Shown one piece after another: positions 53,598-62,262 of a stretch of DNA of 64,000 bases; positions within the stretch are counted from its first letter, which is position 1, and every line of letters starts with the position of its first letter. The notes beneath the pieces are model-generated. The model did not search any database and was not told the DNA's origin. It saw only the letters and a list, made by a program, of their open reading frames with translations. Source of the stretch: Actinomadura craniellae (GTDB lineage Bacteria > Actinomycetota > Actinomycetes > Streptosporangiales > Streptosporangiaceae). Location of the stretch: contig NZ_QLYX01000023.1 of the NCBI RefSeq assembly GCF_003289645.1, positions 1 through 64,000 on the forward strand, in the 5' to 3' direction. The position numbers and the translations under genes are program-made.

Positions 53598-53645
53598 TCC
53601 TTCAGCTTTCGGTGCGCCATAGCGCCTCGAAAGCTGGAGGATCAC
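53594..53645. repeat. Palindromic repeat element, copy 2 (terminator-like)
   Basis: GTGATCCTTCAGCTTTCG (53594-53611) and CGAAAGCTGGAGGATCAC (53628-53645) form an 18-bp stem with one mismatch and a 16-base loop. It overlaps the stop of the upstream gene and lies tail to tail with the histidine kinase gene, so it may be a bidirectional terminator. It is homologous to copy 1 at 52223-52272. Confidence 0.65.
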
Positions 53646-53669
53646 CGCTCCGGCGGCGGATCGGCGGGG

Positions 53670-54812
53670 TCAGGGTTTGAGGGGGACGACGGCGCGGATG
53701 GTGGTGCCGTTGCCGGGGCGGCTGTTGACGGTCAGGCGGCCGCCGAGGAGTTCGGCGCGTTCGGCCATGCCGCGCAGGCCGTAGGAGTCGGGGCGGCGGC
53801 CGGGGGCGAAGACGTCCTGGATGGAGAAGCCCGTCCCGTCGTCGATCACCGCCAGCCGGACCTGGTCGGTGTCGTGTTCCAGGACGATGTCGACGGTGGT
53901 CGCGGCGGCGTGCGCCAGGCAGTTGCCCACCGCCTCCTGCGCGATCCGGTAGAGGGCGGTCTGGATGTGGCCGGCCAGCGCGTCCTCCAGCTCGCCCGAG
54001 ACCGCCACGGTGATGTCGAGCTCCCGCTGCCGGCTGCTCGCCTCCCGGGCGAGGGTGGCCAGCGCCGCGGACAGGCCGAGGTCGTCGAGCACCGGCGGGC
54101 GCAGCCCCCCGATCGCGGCCCGGGTCTCGGCCGCGGCCAGCTCGCACAGCTCCCGGGCCAGCACGATCTGCTCGCGCGCCTCCCGGTGGTGGTCAGGCAG
54201 CGCCCGGTCGGCCGCCGACAGGTGGAAGCCCAGGCTGGCCAGCCGCTGCGCGATCCCGTCGTGGATGTCGCGGACCAGCCGAGCCCGCTCAGCCTCCTGC
54301 ACCTCCACCGCCCGCTCGGCGAACCGTTCCGCCGACAGCTCCCGCTCCTGGGCGGTGCGCAGCCGCCGGCCCGAGCACAGCACCGGCGCGAACAGCGCGG
54401 CCAGCGCGGTCACCAGTTCCAGGTCCTCGGGCAGGCAGCCGCCGGCCGACCGGACGTCGACGACCCCGATCGTGGCGCCCCCGCTGTACACCGGCACCGC
54501 CGCGCCCCGGCCGTCGGCGTGCCGCCGGGGCCGGCCGTGCGCCGCGACCCAGCCCACGTCTCCCTCGCCCAGCGGCACCGGGCCGGTACCGCCGCCCTCC
54601 AGCACCCGCTCGTCCTCGTCCAGCACGTGGACGTCGCAGAAGGTCAGGGCCGCCGCCGACCGCACCACCAGCCCGGCCAGTTCGGCGGACAGGTCCGGCA
54701 GCGCCCGGTCCGAGCAGGCCACCGTGACGATCCGCACCAGCAGGTCGGGGCCGCGCGCGGCCAGCAGTTCCAGCGCGGTCGCCGCGCCGGCCCGGTCCCG
54801 GCCCGCGTTCAC
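53670..54812 (-). CDS. Sensor histidine kinase, NarL-type partner (HisKA_3)
   Basis: 380 residues, cytoplasmic. A GAF-like sensor domain (about 25-155) is followed by HisKA_3 (RLVRDIHDGIAQRLASLGFHL, phospho-acceptor His in DIHDG) and an HATPase_c domain (GNCLAHAAATTVDIV, AVIDDGTGF, YGLRGMAERAELLGGRL). GTG at 54812 overlaps the response-regulator stop (GTGA), so the pair is translationally coupled. No membrane helix, so a soluble or diffusible cue is likely. Confidence 0.92.
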   Translation of the reverse strand: MNAGRDRAGAATALELLAARGPDLLVRIVTVACSDRALPDLSAELAGLVVRSAAALTFCDVHVLDEDERVLEGGGTGPVPLGEGDVGWVAAHGRPRRHADGRGAAVPVYSGGATIGVVDVRSAGGCLPEDLELVTALAALFAPVLCSGRRLRTAQERELSAERFAERAVEVQEAERARLVRDIHDGIAQRLASLGFHLSAADRALPDHHREAREQIVLARELCELAAAETRAAIGGLRPPVLDDLGLSAALATLAREASSRQRELDITVAVSGELEDALAGHIQTALYRIAQEAVGNCLAHAAATTVDIVLEHDTDQVRLAVIDDGTGFSIQDVFAPGRRPDSYGLRGMAERAELLGGRLTVNSRPGNGTTIRAVVPLKP

Positions 54813-55465
54813 CGGAACAGCCCCTCGCGGAGCGCGACGGCGATGGCGGCGGAGCGGTCGGTGACCTCGAGCTTGCGGTAGAGGGCGCGCAGGTGGCTCT
54901 TGACGGTCTCCTCGCTGACCACCAGCCGGGCCGCGATCGCCTTGTTGGACAGGCCTGCGACCAGCAGGGACAGCACTTCGCTCTCGCGCTGGGTGAGCCC
55001 GCGGTTGGCGCCGGGCCAGAACTCGCCGCGGTTGAGCCGGGCGGCGCTGGCCGCCATCCGGCCCGCCAGGGTGGGATCGACCACCGTCTCCCCCTGCGCG
55101 ACCTCCTCCAGCCGCCGGACCAGCTCCGGGCCGTCGACCCGTTTGAGCAGGTAGCCGCTGGCGCCGGCGCGCAGCGCCTCGAAGACGTACTGTTCGTCGT
55201 CGTAGACCGACAGGAAGACGACCCGGCAGTTCACCGCCGGGCCGGTGATGCTGCGACACAGGTCCAGGCCGCTCTCCGGGCCGAGCCGCACGTCCAGCAG
55301 CACCACGTCCGGGCGCAGCGCGCTGACCAGCCGCGTCGCCTCGGCGGCCGTGCCGGCCTGGCCGACGACGCGGACGCGCCCGGCGAATCCGGCCAGCATC
55401 GCCTGCAGTCCGGCAAGGATCATCTCGTGGTCGTCGACGAGGACCACGCGTACGGGGGCGCCCAT
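54809..55465 (-). CDS. NarL/LuxR-type response regulator
   Basis: 218 residues. Receiver domain with VRVVLVDDHEMILAGLQ and phosphorylation Asp in PDVVLLDVRLG, then a LuxR helix-turn-helix (LTQRESEVLSLLVAGLSNKAIAARLVVSEETVKSHLRALYRKL in pieces). ATG 55465 directly precedes the receiver domain; the open frame to 55573 covers the promoter. Divergent from prk, with a TCACCC-N4-GGGTGA site between, so prk is a plausible target of this regulator. Confidence 0.92.
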   Translation of the reverse strand: MGAPVRVVLVDDHEMILAGLQAMLAGFAGRVRVVGQAGTAAEATRLVSALRPDVVLLDVRLGPESGLDLCRSITGPAVNCRVVFLSVYDDEQYVFEALRAGASGYLLKRVDGPELVRRLEEVAQGETVVDPTLAGRMAASAARLNRGEFWPGANRGLTQRESEVLSLLVAGLSNKAIAARLVVSEETVKSHLRALYRKLEVTDRSAAIAVALREGLFR

Positions 55466-55529
55466 TCCGGAAAGATAACAACCGCAAGCTACTCGCCAGT
55501 AGGTACCGGTGCACAAGGGCTCGCGTGAT

Positions 55530-55559
55530 TTCACCCATGCTCTCACCCCTACGGGTGAA
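55530..55559. promoter_or_regulatory. Repeat operator between response-regulator gene and prk
   Basis: TTCACCC (55530-55536) is followed by TCACCC (55543-55548) and GGGTGAA (55553-55559), giving TCACCC-CTAC-GGGTGA with an extra upstream half-site. It is 78 bp or more from the regulator start and about 68 bp from prk. The segment 55543-55559 matches the site at 48204-48220. Confidence 0.55.
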
Positions 55560-55626
55560 GAACGCCGGAACACCCCCGCCTACCGTCCAGTACGACAGCT
55601 GAACCGCCTGCGGACGGAGGAACCTG

Positions 55627-56586
55627 GTGCCCCATCGGATCGTGCATATGCTCCGGGCCCGCGGAACCAGCCGGCGCCCCGTCATGCTCGCCATCGCCGG
55701 GGACAGCGCGGCGGGCAAGACCACGCTCACCAGGGGGCTCGTGCAGTGTCTGGGGGAGGACCGGATGACCGCGGTCTGCGTGGACGACTACCACCGCTAC
55801 GACCGCACGGAACGCAAGGACAAGCCGTTCACCGCGCTGCACCCCGACTGCAACTACGTCGAGATCATGGAGCAGCACCTGCAGCTGCTGGCCATGGGCG
55901 AGCCCATCCTCAAGCCGGTGTACGACCACTCCACCGGCGAGCTCGTCCGGCCCGAACTGGTCGAGCCGCGCGACTTCGTCATCATCGAGGGGCTGCTTCC
56001 CCTGCACACCCGGATGGCGCGCGCCTGCTTCGACATCACCGTCTACCTCGACCCGCCGGAGCCGCTGCGGCACCAGTGGAAGATCCAGCGTGACTGCGCC
56101 AAGCGCGGCTACACCCCCGACCAGGTGCGGGCCGAGCTGGACCGGCGCGAGCCCGAGAGCGCCGCGTTCATCCGCCCGCAGCGCCGCTGGGCCGACGTCG
56201 TGGTGAAGTTCGCCGAGGTCATCGGGCGCGACGACCCGCCCAACACCCCCCTCTCGGCCGAGCTGCTGCTGCGGCCGACCATCGACCACCCCGAGCTGAG
56301 CGGCGTGCTCGACGACGCCGAGCACCGGGCGATGCACCTGAAACTGCACCGCGACACCGACGGCCGCCCGGTCGACGCACTGCACGTCCACGGGTACGTT
56401 TCGCCCGAGGAGTCCGAGATCGTGAAGAAAGCCATCTGGGAGCGGCTGGACGTCGCCAGCGGCATCCCCCGGTCGCTGGGCCGGATCGCCGACGGCGCCG
56501 ACGACACCGTCAGCGATCCGCTGGCGATCACCCAGTTGCTGCTGCTCTACCACATGCTCGACGCGGACCGCCGCCGCGCGGCATAG
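55627..56586 (+). CDS. prk: Phosphoribulokinase
   Basis: 319 residues. P-loop LAIAGDSAAGKTTLTRGL (Walker A), VDDYHRYDR and VIIEGLLPLHTR, with the C-terminal HVHGYVSPEESEIVKKAIW region, are typical of phosphoribulokinase rather than uridine kinase. It makes ribulose-1,5-bisphosphate from ribulose-5-phosphate and ATP, the substrate of the RuBisCO encoded 4.5 kb away. Start GTG at 55627 with GGAGGA upstream. Followed by an 18-bp-arm hairpin. Confidence 0.94.
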   Translation: MPHRIVHMLRARGTSRRPVMLAIAGDSAAGKTTLTRGLVQCLGEDRMTAVCVDDYHRYDRTERKDKPFTALHPDCNYVEIMEQHLQLLAMGEPILKPVYDHSTGELVRPELVEPRDFVIIEGLLPLHTRMARACFDITVYLDPPEPLRHQWKIQRDCAKRGYTPDQVRAELDRREPESAAFIRPQRRWADVVVKFAEVIGRDDPPNTPLSAELLLRPTIDHPELSGVLDDAEHRAMHLKLHRDTDGRPVDALHVHGYVSPEESEIVKKAIWERLDVASGIPRSLGRIADGADDTVSDPLAITQLLLLYHMLDADRRRAA

Positions 56587-56681
56587 CCCACAGACCCGCA
56601 AGGTCGTGCGCAGGGCTCAGGTCACGGTCCGAGGCGCACGACCGGGAGCGGCCGAGGAGGTGTCGGCCGTTCCCACGCGGC

Positions 56682-56730
56682 GCCGGGAGGGCACTGAGGT
56701 TCATTGCGGGCTCCTCAGCGCCCTCCCGGC
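56682..56730. terminator. Terminator hairpin after prk
   Basis: GCCGGGAGGGCACTGAGG (56682-56699) and CCTCAGCGCCCTCCCGGC (56713-56730) form an 18-bp stem with one mismatch and a 13-base loop, between the convergent prk and the small membrane gene. Confidence 0.75.
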
Positions 56731-56783
56731 CACCCTCGGTCTTCCCGGCGGCCGGTGACGCCCCCGGCTCAGTCCCGGTGGGG

Positions 56784-57398
56784 CTACTCGGCCCGCCCGT
56801 CGCGATCTTGCAGGTACCGGGTCTGGTCCCGGAGCCGCCGGGCATCCGTCTCGTAGACCCGCTCGGCCGTCTCCAGCAGCTGCGCCGCGATCAGGTCGAG
56901 CTGGGCGGCCAGTTCCTCGGCGGCGCTGCGCCGGCCGCCCGGAGTCCGCCCGGAGGCGAACCAGCCGGGCAGGTTGAGGTAGGTCTCGAACCCCTCCGGC
57001 AGGTCGGTGCGGACGACCCGGGCGATCTCGTACCGCGCGTCGGGGTCCAGGGACAGCACCTCCCGGCGCGCCAGCAGCTCGCGCACCAGCCCCACGATCT
57101 CGCCGAACCTGACCATGGCCCCCGGCGGCACCCGGCCGGCCTGCCCGGCCACCCGCTCCACCAGCACCTCCAGGTCCGCGCGCAACCGGCCGGACTCGGC
57201 CGCGGTGTCGTCGAGCACCAGCACGACCCGCTCCGGCGGCGCGGCCAGCGCCCCGGCCGCGTACAGCCCCGCCACCACGAACAGCCAGTACGGCCCGGCC
57301 AGCCCCGCCAGGTGCAGCCCGAGCCCGGCCAGCCCGCAGGCCGAGCCGGCGAGGTTCTTGGTCGAGCCGAGATAGGCCCAGGCCCTACTGGTAGCCAC
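56784..57398 (-). CDS. Two-span membrane protein of the TelA-linked operon
   Basis: 204 residues. Two to three hydrophobic segments near the N terminus (about 15-55), then a soluble helical part with conserved-looking GAMVRFGEIVGLVRELL and RRSAAEELAAQLDLIAAQLL. The gene is last in an operon with TelA- and VWA-type proteins, where XpaC-like small membrane proteins are often found; the XpaC relation is inferred from context and not from a clear motif. It overlaps the VWA gene by 14 bases. Confidence 0.7.
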   Translation of the reverse strand: MATSRAWAYLGSTKNLAGSACGLAGLGLHLAGLAGPYWLFVVAGLYAAGALAAPPERVVLVLDDTAAESGRLRADLEVLVERVAGQAGRVPPGAMVRFGEIVGLVRELLARREVLSLDPDARYEIARVVRTDLPEGFETYLNLPGWFASGRTPGGRRSAAEELAAQLDLIAAQLLETAERVYETDARRLRDQTRYLQDRDGRAE

Positions 57399-58977
57399 GG
57401 ATCTCCCGGAAGACGGTCGCCAGGGACTGCGACCGCGCGTCGAAGGTACGGCCGCCGGTCAGCCGGGCGAGCTCGGCCATCTCGTCGGCCCTCGCCTCGC
57501 CGAACAGCACCGCGAACACCGGCACGGCGCGCGGCCCCTCCGGCAGCCCGGCGTGGAACAGCCGGAACTGGGCCAGGCGGGTGCCCGCGGTGTTCTCCCC
57601 GTCGCTCATCAACACGATCGAGGTGTACCGGTCGGGGTCGCGGGCGGCCTGCTCCCCGGCGACCCGGTAGGCGGCGGCCAGGCTGTCATAGATGGCGGTG
57701 CCGCCCCGCGGGTTCCGTAGCGCGCCCGCGTAGTTCCTGATCCGGGCCAGTTCGGCCGCCGGATCGCGCTCGGGGATGACGTAGGACACCGGTCTCCCGG
57801 GCCGGCTGTTGAAGAGCATGAGCGTCACCTCCTCCCGGTTGTGGAACCGCTGGAACCGGCCGGCCAGGCTGCCGTCGGCGCCGGTCAGCGCGGTCAGCGC
57901 GGAGCGCAGCCCCGCGATCCGGTCCCCGGCCATCGACCCGGAGACGTCCAGGACGTAGATCGTGCGGGCGGGCCGCCGGAACTCGTCGTAGTACGCGGCC
58001 ACCAGCGTGTCCACCGCGTCGAGGCGGGAGGGGAACGGCAGCTCGGGCGGGCTCTCCCCGAACCTCGCCTCCGGCCGGACCTCGGGCACCGCCGGCCGGC
58101 GGTGCGTCCGGGACATGATCTGGCGCTGCACCTCGGGGCGCCGCAGGTAGCCGGTCAGCCTGGCATGGGCGTCACGGGCGGCCGCGGGCGCCGAGGCCAG
58201 CAGGGTCAGCGGGTAGTCCGCGGTGATCACCCCGTCCCGCGGACGGATGATCGTGAACTGTTCAGGCAGCCGGCCCGACGCGTTCAGCGCCAGCAGCTCC
58301 GACTCGTAGTTGAACATGCCGTCCACCTCGGCCCCCGCCGAGTTCCGGTCCACCAGCCGCTCCGACAGCCAGCCCGAGGATCCGGAGGTGAGCCGCTGGG
58401 CGGAGAAGAACCGCTTCAGCCCGGGGGCCTGCGCCCGGATGGCGGCGGCGTCCAGCGCTGTCCCGCTACCGGACAGGGCCGCGGTCACCGCCACCAGGGT
58501 GGAGAAACCGGAGTTGGAGGCGGCCGGGCTGGTCATGCCGTAGCCGAACCGTCCCTTCCCGGCGGCGTCGGCGATCTCGGCCCAGGTCGGCGGCGTGGCG
58601 TCCCAGCCGAGCTGGGACGCCACGGAGGCGCGCAGGCCCAGCACCACCGGCGACCGCATCGTCCGGACGGAGGTGCCCAGCTTGGCCCGGGCACCGGTGT
58701 GCAGCGTCAGGTACCGGTCGGAAGAGAACCAGACGGCCTCGTACCGGCCGTCGGCCTTGCCGTCCAGCACCCGCTGCACGCCGTCGAGGGTGCCCGCGAA
58801 GTCCAGCTCCACCTCCACCCCGATCTCGTCCTCGGCCTGTTCGAGGATCGGCCGCAGGTCGGCGAGCTCGCTGCCGGCCAGCACGCGCAGGGTGGTCTCG
58901 TCCTCGCCCAGGTCGACGTCACAGGCCGCCGTGACGGCCAGCAGCGTCAGCGCGGCCAGCGCCGCCCGGAGCCTCAC
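57385..58977 (-). CDS. Lipoprotein with solute-binding and VWA domains
   Basis: 530 residues. Signal peptide (RLRAALAALTLLAVTAAC; lipobox Cys about 19), then a periplasmic-binding-type solute-binding domain (about 30-300) and a von Willebrand A domain (about 335-520). The metal-ion-dependent adhesion site is DVSGSMAGDR (D-x-S-x-S), with a later SDGENT-type loop (IVLMSDGENTAGT). Such proteins bind a ligand outside the membrane. The GTG start overlaps the TelA stop (GTGA), so the two are coupled. Confidence 0.88.
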   Translation of the reverse strand: MRLRAALAALTLLAVTAACDVDLGEDETTLRVLAGSELADLRPILEQAEDEIGVEVELDFAGTLDGVQRVLDGKADGRYEAVWFSSDRYLTLHTGARAKLGTSVRTMRSPVVLGLRASVASQLGWDATPPTWAEIADAAGKGRFGYGMTSPAASNSGFSTLVAVTAALSGSGTALDAAAIRAQAPGLKRFFSAQRLTSGSSGWLSERLVDRNSAGAEVDGMFNYESELLALNASGRLPEQFTIIRPRDGVITADYPLTLLASAPAAARDAHARLTGYLRRPEVQRQIMSRTHRRPAVPEVRPEARFGESPPELPFPSRLDAVDTLVAAYYDEFRRPARTIYVLDVSGSMAGDRIAGLRSALTALTGADGSLAGRFQRFHNREEVTLMLFNSRPGRPVSYVIPERDPAAELARIRNYAGALRNPRGGTAIYDSLAAAYRVAGEQAARDPDRYTSIVLMSDGENTAGTRLAQFRLFHAGLPEGPRAVPVFAVLFGEARADEMAELARLTGGRTFDARSQSLATVFREIRGYQ

Positions 58978-60146
58978 GCGCCGGACTCCTCGCCACGGTG
59001 GCGGGCGCGCTCCAGATGGGCGCCCGCCCGGGTGAGTTCGGCGCCGAGCGCGTCCACGGTGGCCTGCATGCTGGTCAGGGACTGGGCGCGGAAGCCGTCG
59101 ATCGCGTCGATCGTCTGGTAGATCTGCTCGAACGAGCGGCGCAGCGTCTCGACCCCGACGGCCGGGTCGGCCGCGATCTGCTGGATCTGCGCGCTCTGCC
59201 CGGCGAGCATCTCGGCGTTGGCCCGGATCAGGTCCTCGGTCGTGCCGCGCAGCGCGCCCACCTGTTCGATGACCTGTTTCTGGTTGGCGAGCGCGGCGGC
59301 GACGGTGACCGCGATCCGCAGCGCGGAGACCGTGGTGGACGCGGCCCGGTCCACCCCCTTGATCAGCTCGTCGTTGTTGCGCCGCACCGCGTCCAGGGCC
59401 AGGTAGCCCTGGGCGCAGACGGCGAGCTGGGTGAGCAGGTCCTGGTGCCGCTGCCGGACGGGGAAGAGCACGTCGGCGCGGAGCGCGTCGGCCGCGGCCG
59501 GGTCGGCGGTCTCGGCGACGGCCCGTTCCACGGCGGTGTCGACGGCCTGGGCGTACACGGCGTGCTCCTGCAACCGCCCCATGGTCCGCCACAGGTCGGC
59601 GCGCTCGTTCTGGATGGCCGCGTTGTCGCGGCGCAGCTCGTCCTGGCCGGACCGGAGCGACATCACGATCTTGTTGATGTTGGTGTTCGCCGACTGGTAG
59701 CGGGAGACGAAGTCGCGCAGCGCGTTGCCGAACGGCAGCCGCGACAGCAACCGGCGGGCCGTCGGCCGGCCGGCGTCCTTGGGGTCGAGGTCTTCGACGG
59801 TCCGGCGCAGCTCGACCAGGCCCTGGGCGACCCGCTGCTGGGCGCTCCGGTCCGCGCCCTTGGCCGCGGCCAGCGACGCCACCGTGCGGTCGAGCATCCG
59901 GTCGGCGGCCCGGGCGGAGGTGCGCATCTCCCCGTCGCCCAGTGCGGTGACCTCCCCCGCCCGGGTGACGAACTCGGGCGAGCGGGGGTCGAGGCCGGTG
60001 AGCACGCCGGCGAACTCGGCCGCCCGGCGGCCGAGTTCGACGCGGGTGTCCCCGTCCACCGGGATGAGCGTCGCGGCCCGCTCCGCCGGAATCGGTTCGA
60101 CCGGTTCGGGCGGGGTGAGGACCAGGTCGGCGCCGGTCTCTGCCAT
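58974..60146 (-). CDS. TelA-like toxic-anion resistance family protein
   Basis: 390 residues, largely alpha-helical and coiled-coil, no signal peptide. TelA family features: PFGNALRDFVSRYQSANTNINKIV in pieces, LRRDNAAIQNERADLW, and the C-terminal ANQKQVIEQVGALRGTTEDLIRANAEML. TelA proteins were linked to tellurite and membrane-stress resistance, but the mechanism is unknown. ATG 60146 has CTGGAG upstream; a longer start at 60191 overlaps the previous gene by 14 bases and is less likely. Confidence 0.88.
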   Translation of the reverse strand: MAETGADLVLTPPEPVEPIPAERAATLIPVDGDTRVELGRRAAEFAGVLTGLDPRSPEFVTRAGEVTALGDGEMRTSARAADRMLDRTVASLAAAKGADRSAQQRVAQGLVELRRTVEDLDPKDAGRPTARRLLSRLPFGNALRDFVSRYQSANTNINKIVMSLRSGQDELRRDNAAIQNERADLWRTMGRLQEHAVYAQAVDTAVERAVAETADPAAADALRADVLFPVRQRHQDLLTQLAVCAQGYLALDAVRRNNDELIKGVDRAASTTVSALRIAVTVAAALANQKQVIEQVGALRGTTEDLIRANAEMLAGQSAQIQQIAADPAVGVETLRRSFEQIYQTIDAIDGFRAQSLTSMQATVDALGAELTRAGAHLERARHRGEESGA

Positions 60147-60177
60147 GTTCGGGAACTCCAGTCGCTCGCGGACGCGG

Positions 60178-61251
60178 CTAGGGCGGGCCATAGCCCTGCT
60201 CGATGCCGCGCACCAGGTTCTCGAGGGTGCCGTAGGAGGGGGTGTCGACGACGTCGACGAGGTCCGCGGTCACCGGCACCCGGTTCTCGGCGACGACCTT
60301 CGCGAACCGGGCGGCGTCGGCGGTGCGCAGGCCGTGCCGGGCGGCCGCCTGCTGGAGCGCGGGATCGGAGGTGAGCAGCCGGCCCACCCGGTCGCCGCCG
60401 GAGTTCAGCGGAACCAGCGTGTGCTTGGACACCACGGTCGGCGACGGGTACATCAGCACCATCCCCGGCCGGATCTGCCCGGTGACGGCCCGCCCGACGA
60501 ACTGGGCCTCGTAGATGCAGACCAGCGGCGTCTTGCCCATCCCCACCGCCAGGTAGTCCTCGAAGGGGCCCTCGCTGGAGTTCTCGCTGTAGCCCTGGTC
60601 GAGGAAGAGCCGCGACAGCAGCGGCAGCACCCGGCGCTCGGCCTCGGCGCCCTGCACGATCGCGTCCCCGTTGGCCACGTGGCTGACGAGCGACAGGTAC
60701 ATGGCCGCGGAGTTGGAGTCGCGCACGTCGGTGGTGGAGACCAGCACGTTCTTGCGCACCGGGTAGGCGGTGTTGCCCCTGATCTGGTCCCAGCGGGTGC
60801 CCTTCTCCACCAGTTCCAGGTAGCGGCGGACGTCGAAGATCCAGATGCCGCCCGCGCCCCGGCGTGCCACGCCCGCCCCGGCGAGGACATCGACGATCGG
60901 CTGGAAGCTGGCGATCGCCATCGGCGTGGAGAACGGCGCGTACTTGGCCGTCCGGCCGTGCCGGCGCAGGATCTGCTCGGCGGCGGGCGCCCCGCCAGGG
61001 AAGGCGAAGGCGTAGTTGTCAAGGTTGACGGTGGTGGCGATCTGCCGGGACCCGGCCGGGTCCACCTCGACGCGCAGCCCATGCCGGGCGAACGCGTCCC
61101 GGACGGCCGGGTCGGCGAAGAACGGGAGCTTCTCCGAGCCGATCACGCCTCGGACGGTGACCGTGTCCGAGGCCCCCCGGCCCAGCACGATCGCGATGAT
61201 GACCCCGATGGCGAGCCCCGTCGCCAGTATTAGGGAGAGAACCCTTTTCAT
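60178..61251 (-). CDS. Membrane-anchored extracellular solute-binding protein
   Basis: 357 residues. One N-terminal hydrophobic segment (about 5-25) with no lipobox Cys, then a periplasmic-binding-protein-like domain with VIGSEKLPFFADPAVRDAF, LDNYAFAFPGG and a late ADLVDVVDTPSYGTLENLV. It is the first gene of the TelA/VWA operon. The related solute-binding part of the downstream VWA lipoprotein suggests the two partner. No permease or ATPase is encoded beside it, so it is not a normal ABC importer. Confidence 0.8.
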   Translation of the reverse strand: MKRVLSLILATGLAIGVIIAIVLGRGASDTVTVRGVIGSEKLPFFADPAVRDAFARHGLRVEVDPAGSRQIATTVNLDNYAFAFPGGAPAAEQILRRHGRTAKYAPFSTPMAIASFQPIVDVLAGAGVARRGAGGIWIFDVRRYLELVEKGTRWDQIRGNTAYPVRKNVLVSTTDVRDSNSAAMYLSLVSHVANGDAIVQGAEAERRVLPLLSRLFLDQGYSENSSEGPFEDYLAVGMGKTPLVCIYEAQFVGRAVTGQIRPGMVLMYPSPTVVSKHTLVPLNSGGDRVGRLLTSDPALQQAAARHGLRTADAARFAKVVAENRVPVTADLVDVVDTPSYGTLENLVRGIEQGYGPP

Positions 61252-61327
61252 TTACCGCCCAGGATGGGCAGGCCGAAAGACCCCTGGGCAAGCCGAACAT
61301 GGCGCGAAGGTAAAAGGATAGAAAAAT

Positions 61328-61633
61328 TCAGTCCGATGGGCGGCGGAGCAGCCTGTTCAACGCCGCCGCAACCTCTTCGGAAAGGCCCGGAGCGGGCTCG
61401 GCGGGCTCGGTGGAACGGACGGCCTCGCGGACATGCCCGCAGTCACGGCACTCGACCTCGCCCAGCCGGCAGATCAGCGCCACCGACCCGCAGGAGGCGC
61501 ACCGGTCGAGTTCGGCCGCCTCCTGGCAGCCAGGGCAGATCAACACCTGGCGGTCGGCCCGGACCCCACGCCGCCACGGGCTCGGCCCCCGGGTGGGGTC
61601 GGTCTGCCGCGCCCCGCAGCGGAAGCAGGGCAT
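61328..61633 (-). CDS. Small zinc-ribbon protein
   Basis: 101 residues with several CxxC pairs: CFRCGA at the N terminus, LICPGCQEA, DRCASCGS and VECRDCGHV, i.e. a duplicated zinc-ribbon (rubredoxin-like) arrangement. The C-terminal helix (LSEEVAAALNRLL) follows. Function unknown. It is 76 bp upstream of the solute-binding gene on the same strand and may be cotranscribed, although an AT-rich spacer could hold a separate promoter. Confidence 0.7.
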   Translation of the reverse strand: MPCFRCGARQTDPTRGPSPWRRGVRADRQVLICPGCQEAAELDRCASCGSVALICRLGEVECRDCGHVREAVRSTEPAEPAPGLSEEVAAALNRLLRRPSD

Positions 61634-61685
61634 CGCGCCTCCCGTAAGGGAGGGGCGGGCCCGGCTCGCGGGCCCGCCCCGACGA

Positions 61686-62144
61686 TCACAGTCCGGCGAG
61701 CGCCTTGCGGTACTCGTCGATGTCGCGCGCGTCCGGAATCGCGTTCACGACCTTCCAGCGCACCACGCCCTCGGTGTCGATGATGAAGGTGCCGCGCACG
61801 GCGAGCCCCTTCTCCTCGTCGAAGACGCCGTAGCGCTGCGCGGTCCCGCCGTGCGGCCAGAAGTCCGCCAGCAGCGGGAACTGGTACTTCTCCTGGTCGG
61901 CCCACGCCCGCAGGGAGAACACCGAGTCAACGGAGACCGCGAGGACCTGGACGTCGTCACCGCCAAGGCTCGGCAGTTCGTCGCGGACCGTGCACAGTTC
62001 ACCGGTGCAGACACCGCTGAACGCCAGCGGGTAAAAAATAAGGACGACATTCTTCTGCCCGCGGTAATCGGACAGTTTCACCGGAGTTCCGTGCTGGTCC
62101 TTCAGCTCGAAATCCGGAGCGACGCCCCCTACCTCGACCGCCAT
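61686..62144 (-). CDS. ahpE: AhpE-like peroxiredoxin
   Basis: 152 residues. Peroxidatic Cys region FYPLAFSGVCTGELC (P-x-x-x-T/S-x-x-C), then VRDELPSL and FWPHGGTAQRYGVFDEEKG, matching the actinobacterial one-Cys AhpE group. It reduces hydrogen peroxide and organic hydroperoxides, in mycobacteria with mycothiol/mycoredoxin as reductant. A second Cys in the GELC turn lies four residues after the peroxidatic Cys. ATG 62144 has AAGGAG upstream; the longer open frame is rejected. DUF3052 and aceE nearby match the mycobacterial arrangement. Confidence 0.92.
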   Translation of the reverse strand: MAVEVGGVAPDFELKDQHGTPVKLSDYRGQKNVVLIFYPLAFSGVCTGELCTVRDELPSLGGDDVQVLAVSVDSVFSLRAWADQEKYQFPLLADFWPHGGTAQRYGVFDEEKGLAVRGTFIIDTEGVVRWKVVNAIPDARDIDEYRKALAGL

Positions 62145-62262
62145 TGCACTCCTTGTGGCTCTTCCCCACGGACGGCGTGGGGCGACGATGCGCGCCAGGC
62201 GCGCTTTGATCACGCCCAGTCTGCCACCGTGGCGGTCACCACCTGGCCGGCCACCCCTGCGG

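Noticed and set aside
57385-59592. Long fusion of the VWA protein with an Arg-rich N terminus
   Set aside because: The upstream part is an antisense/alternative-frame shadow of the TelA gene; GTG 58977 starts a proper lipoprotein signal.
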